In this document: positions 63,572 to 64,000 of the stretch, one piece after another
Position numbering within the stretch: position 1 is the first letter of the stretch
Layout: every line of letters begins with the position of its first letter
DNA from: UBA1926 sp036732005
GTDB taxonomy: Bacteria; Planctomycetota; Phycisphaerae; Phycisphaerales; UBA1924
Direction of reading: 5' to 3'
DNA length: 64,000 bases
NCBI GenBank assembly: GCA_036732005.1
Contig: DAINDF010000003.1
Location: 62,001-126,000 of the forward strand
Program-made: the position numbers and the translations under genes
The notes under the pieces: generated by a model
Told to the model about the DNA's origin: nothing
Databases searched by the model: none
What the model saw: the letters and a program-made list of their open reading frames with translations, nothing else

Positions 63572-63799
63572 ATGGCCAAAGACGAGGACAAATTCACAGT
63601 CGAAGCGGTGGTGCTCGAGGCCCTGCCCAACGCGATGTTCCGCGTGCAGCTCCCCAACGAGCAGAAGTCGCAGATCCTCGCCTATGTCTCCGGCAAGATG
63701 CGCAAGCACTACATCCGCATCCTCCCGGGCGATTCCGTCACCGTCGAGATGAGCCCCTACGACCTCACCAAGGGCCGCATCACCTTCCGGGGGCGTTGA
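63572..63799 (+). CDS. infA: Translation initiation factor IF-1
   Basis: 75 residues from ATG 63572. S1-like OB fold with the near-invariant segments LEALPNAMFRVQL, SGKMRKHYIRILPGD and YDLTKGRITFRGR. Binds the 30S A site during initiation. A few residues longer than the 72-residue enterobacterial protein because of an insertion in the middle loop (NEQKSQ). Confidence 0.97.
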   Translation: MAKDEDKFTVEAVVLEALPNAMFRVQLPNEQKSQILAYVSGKMRKHYIRILPGDSVTVEMSPYDLTKGRITFRGR

Positions 63800-63908
63800 T
63801 CCTCCTGTGCTGACCGCGCGCGAGCCGCGGCCCCGAGGGCCCGAGCCGCCCCGAACCCCGCCCCGCCTGCGCCCCCATCGCGAACGCCCCCGTTCGTAGG
63901 ATTCCCCC

Positions 63909-64000
63909 ATGCCCGTCCCGCGCATCGCCATCGTCGGCCGGCCCAATGTCGGCAAGAGCAGCCTGCTCAACCTGATCGCCCAGGAGCGGATCGCCATCGT
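63909..64000 (+). CDS. der: Ribosome-assembly GTPase Der (EngA), 5' fragment
   Basis: The first 30 codons only; the gene runs off the window. PRIAIVGRPNVGKSSLLNLI is the G1 P-loop of Der, and QERIAIV leads into switch I. Der is a double GTPase needed for 50S assembly. Assignment over other Era-like GTPases rests on the short start before the P-loop. Confidence 0.85.
   Translation, partial: MPVPRIAIVGRPNVGKSSLLNLIAQERIAI

Overview
Kind of organism. The window is very GC-rich (roughly 70% by eye), with almost exclusively G or C in third codon positions, tightly packed genes and many 4-base ATGA/GTGA start-stop overlaps. Several features point to a planctomycete, most likely of class Phycisphaerae. 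These are a short exported protein ending in a PTPG...RRRRR sorting tail, a membrane protein with the CPxC-x-YD...CPECG ribbon, repeated DUF1579 proteins, and an astacin-like protease with DxDxDG repeats. LPS genes (hldE, two LptF/G permeases) indicate an outer membrane. This placement is inference; no rRNA is present.

Layout. 1-7.0 kb (minus): a secreted astacin-like protease cut by the window edge, then dnaG-rpoD. 7.0-12.2 kb (plus): acylphosphatase, HAD phosphatase, a DUF418 membrane protein, two unknowns, clpX. 12.3-16.9 kb (minus): mutL, an ASCH protein, hldE, a TPR protein. 17.0-18.6 kb: hisS with an internal patch of foreign codon use. 18.6-22.1 kb (minus): a less GC-biased accessory block with a Dabb lipoprotein, a HicB/RHH-like regulator with a candidate operator, and a two-gene cassette of unknown function. 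22.1-31.3 kb: recJ, cobalamin adenosyltransferase, a SpoIIE-type phosphatase, small enzymes, an Eis-like acetyltransferase, and a degenerate HtrA-like protein with a zinc ribbon. 31.4-36.0 kb: a RibB protein with a dead RibA half, two DUF1579 proteins, a surface protein and small genes. 36.3-41.6 kb: ybeY-corC, a hybrid histidine kinase, cysS. 42.1-47.3 kb: LptF/G, an ArnT-like glycosyltransferase, PAP2 phosphatase and a second LptF/G. 47.4-51.1 kb: GH57 amylase, pseudopilin, GH13 amylase.

Histidine operon, 51.3-58.3 kb. A leader region with a small ORF, a leader peptide containing eight consecutive histidines and a strong terminator precedes hisG-hisC-hisB-hisHF-hisAIE-hisD. HisH and HisF are fused, and HisA, HisI and HisE are fused. 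Both the HisHF fusion and the HisA sequence resemble eukaryotic enzymes. Downstream lie a frameshifted recQ, an oxidoreductase/isomerase pair, a ThuA-like protein, infA and the start of der.

Window-wide signals. The tetranucleotide ACGT is almost absent: I found one copy by eye, where base composition predicts well over a hundred. Codon choice bends around it. A two-hairpin intergenic repeat of about 95 bp occurs twice in opposite orientation (49.3 and 58.4 kb). I saw no tRNA, rRNA, CRISPR array, insertion sequence or prophage gene. The only gene-free stretch over 300 bases is the his leader region (51135-51648).
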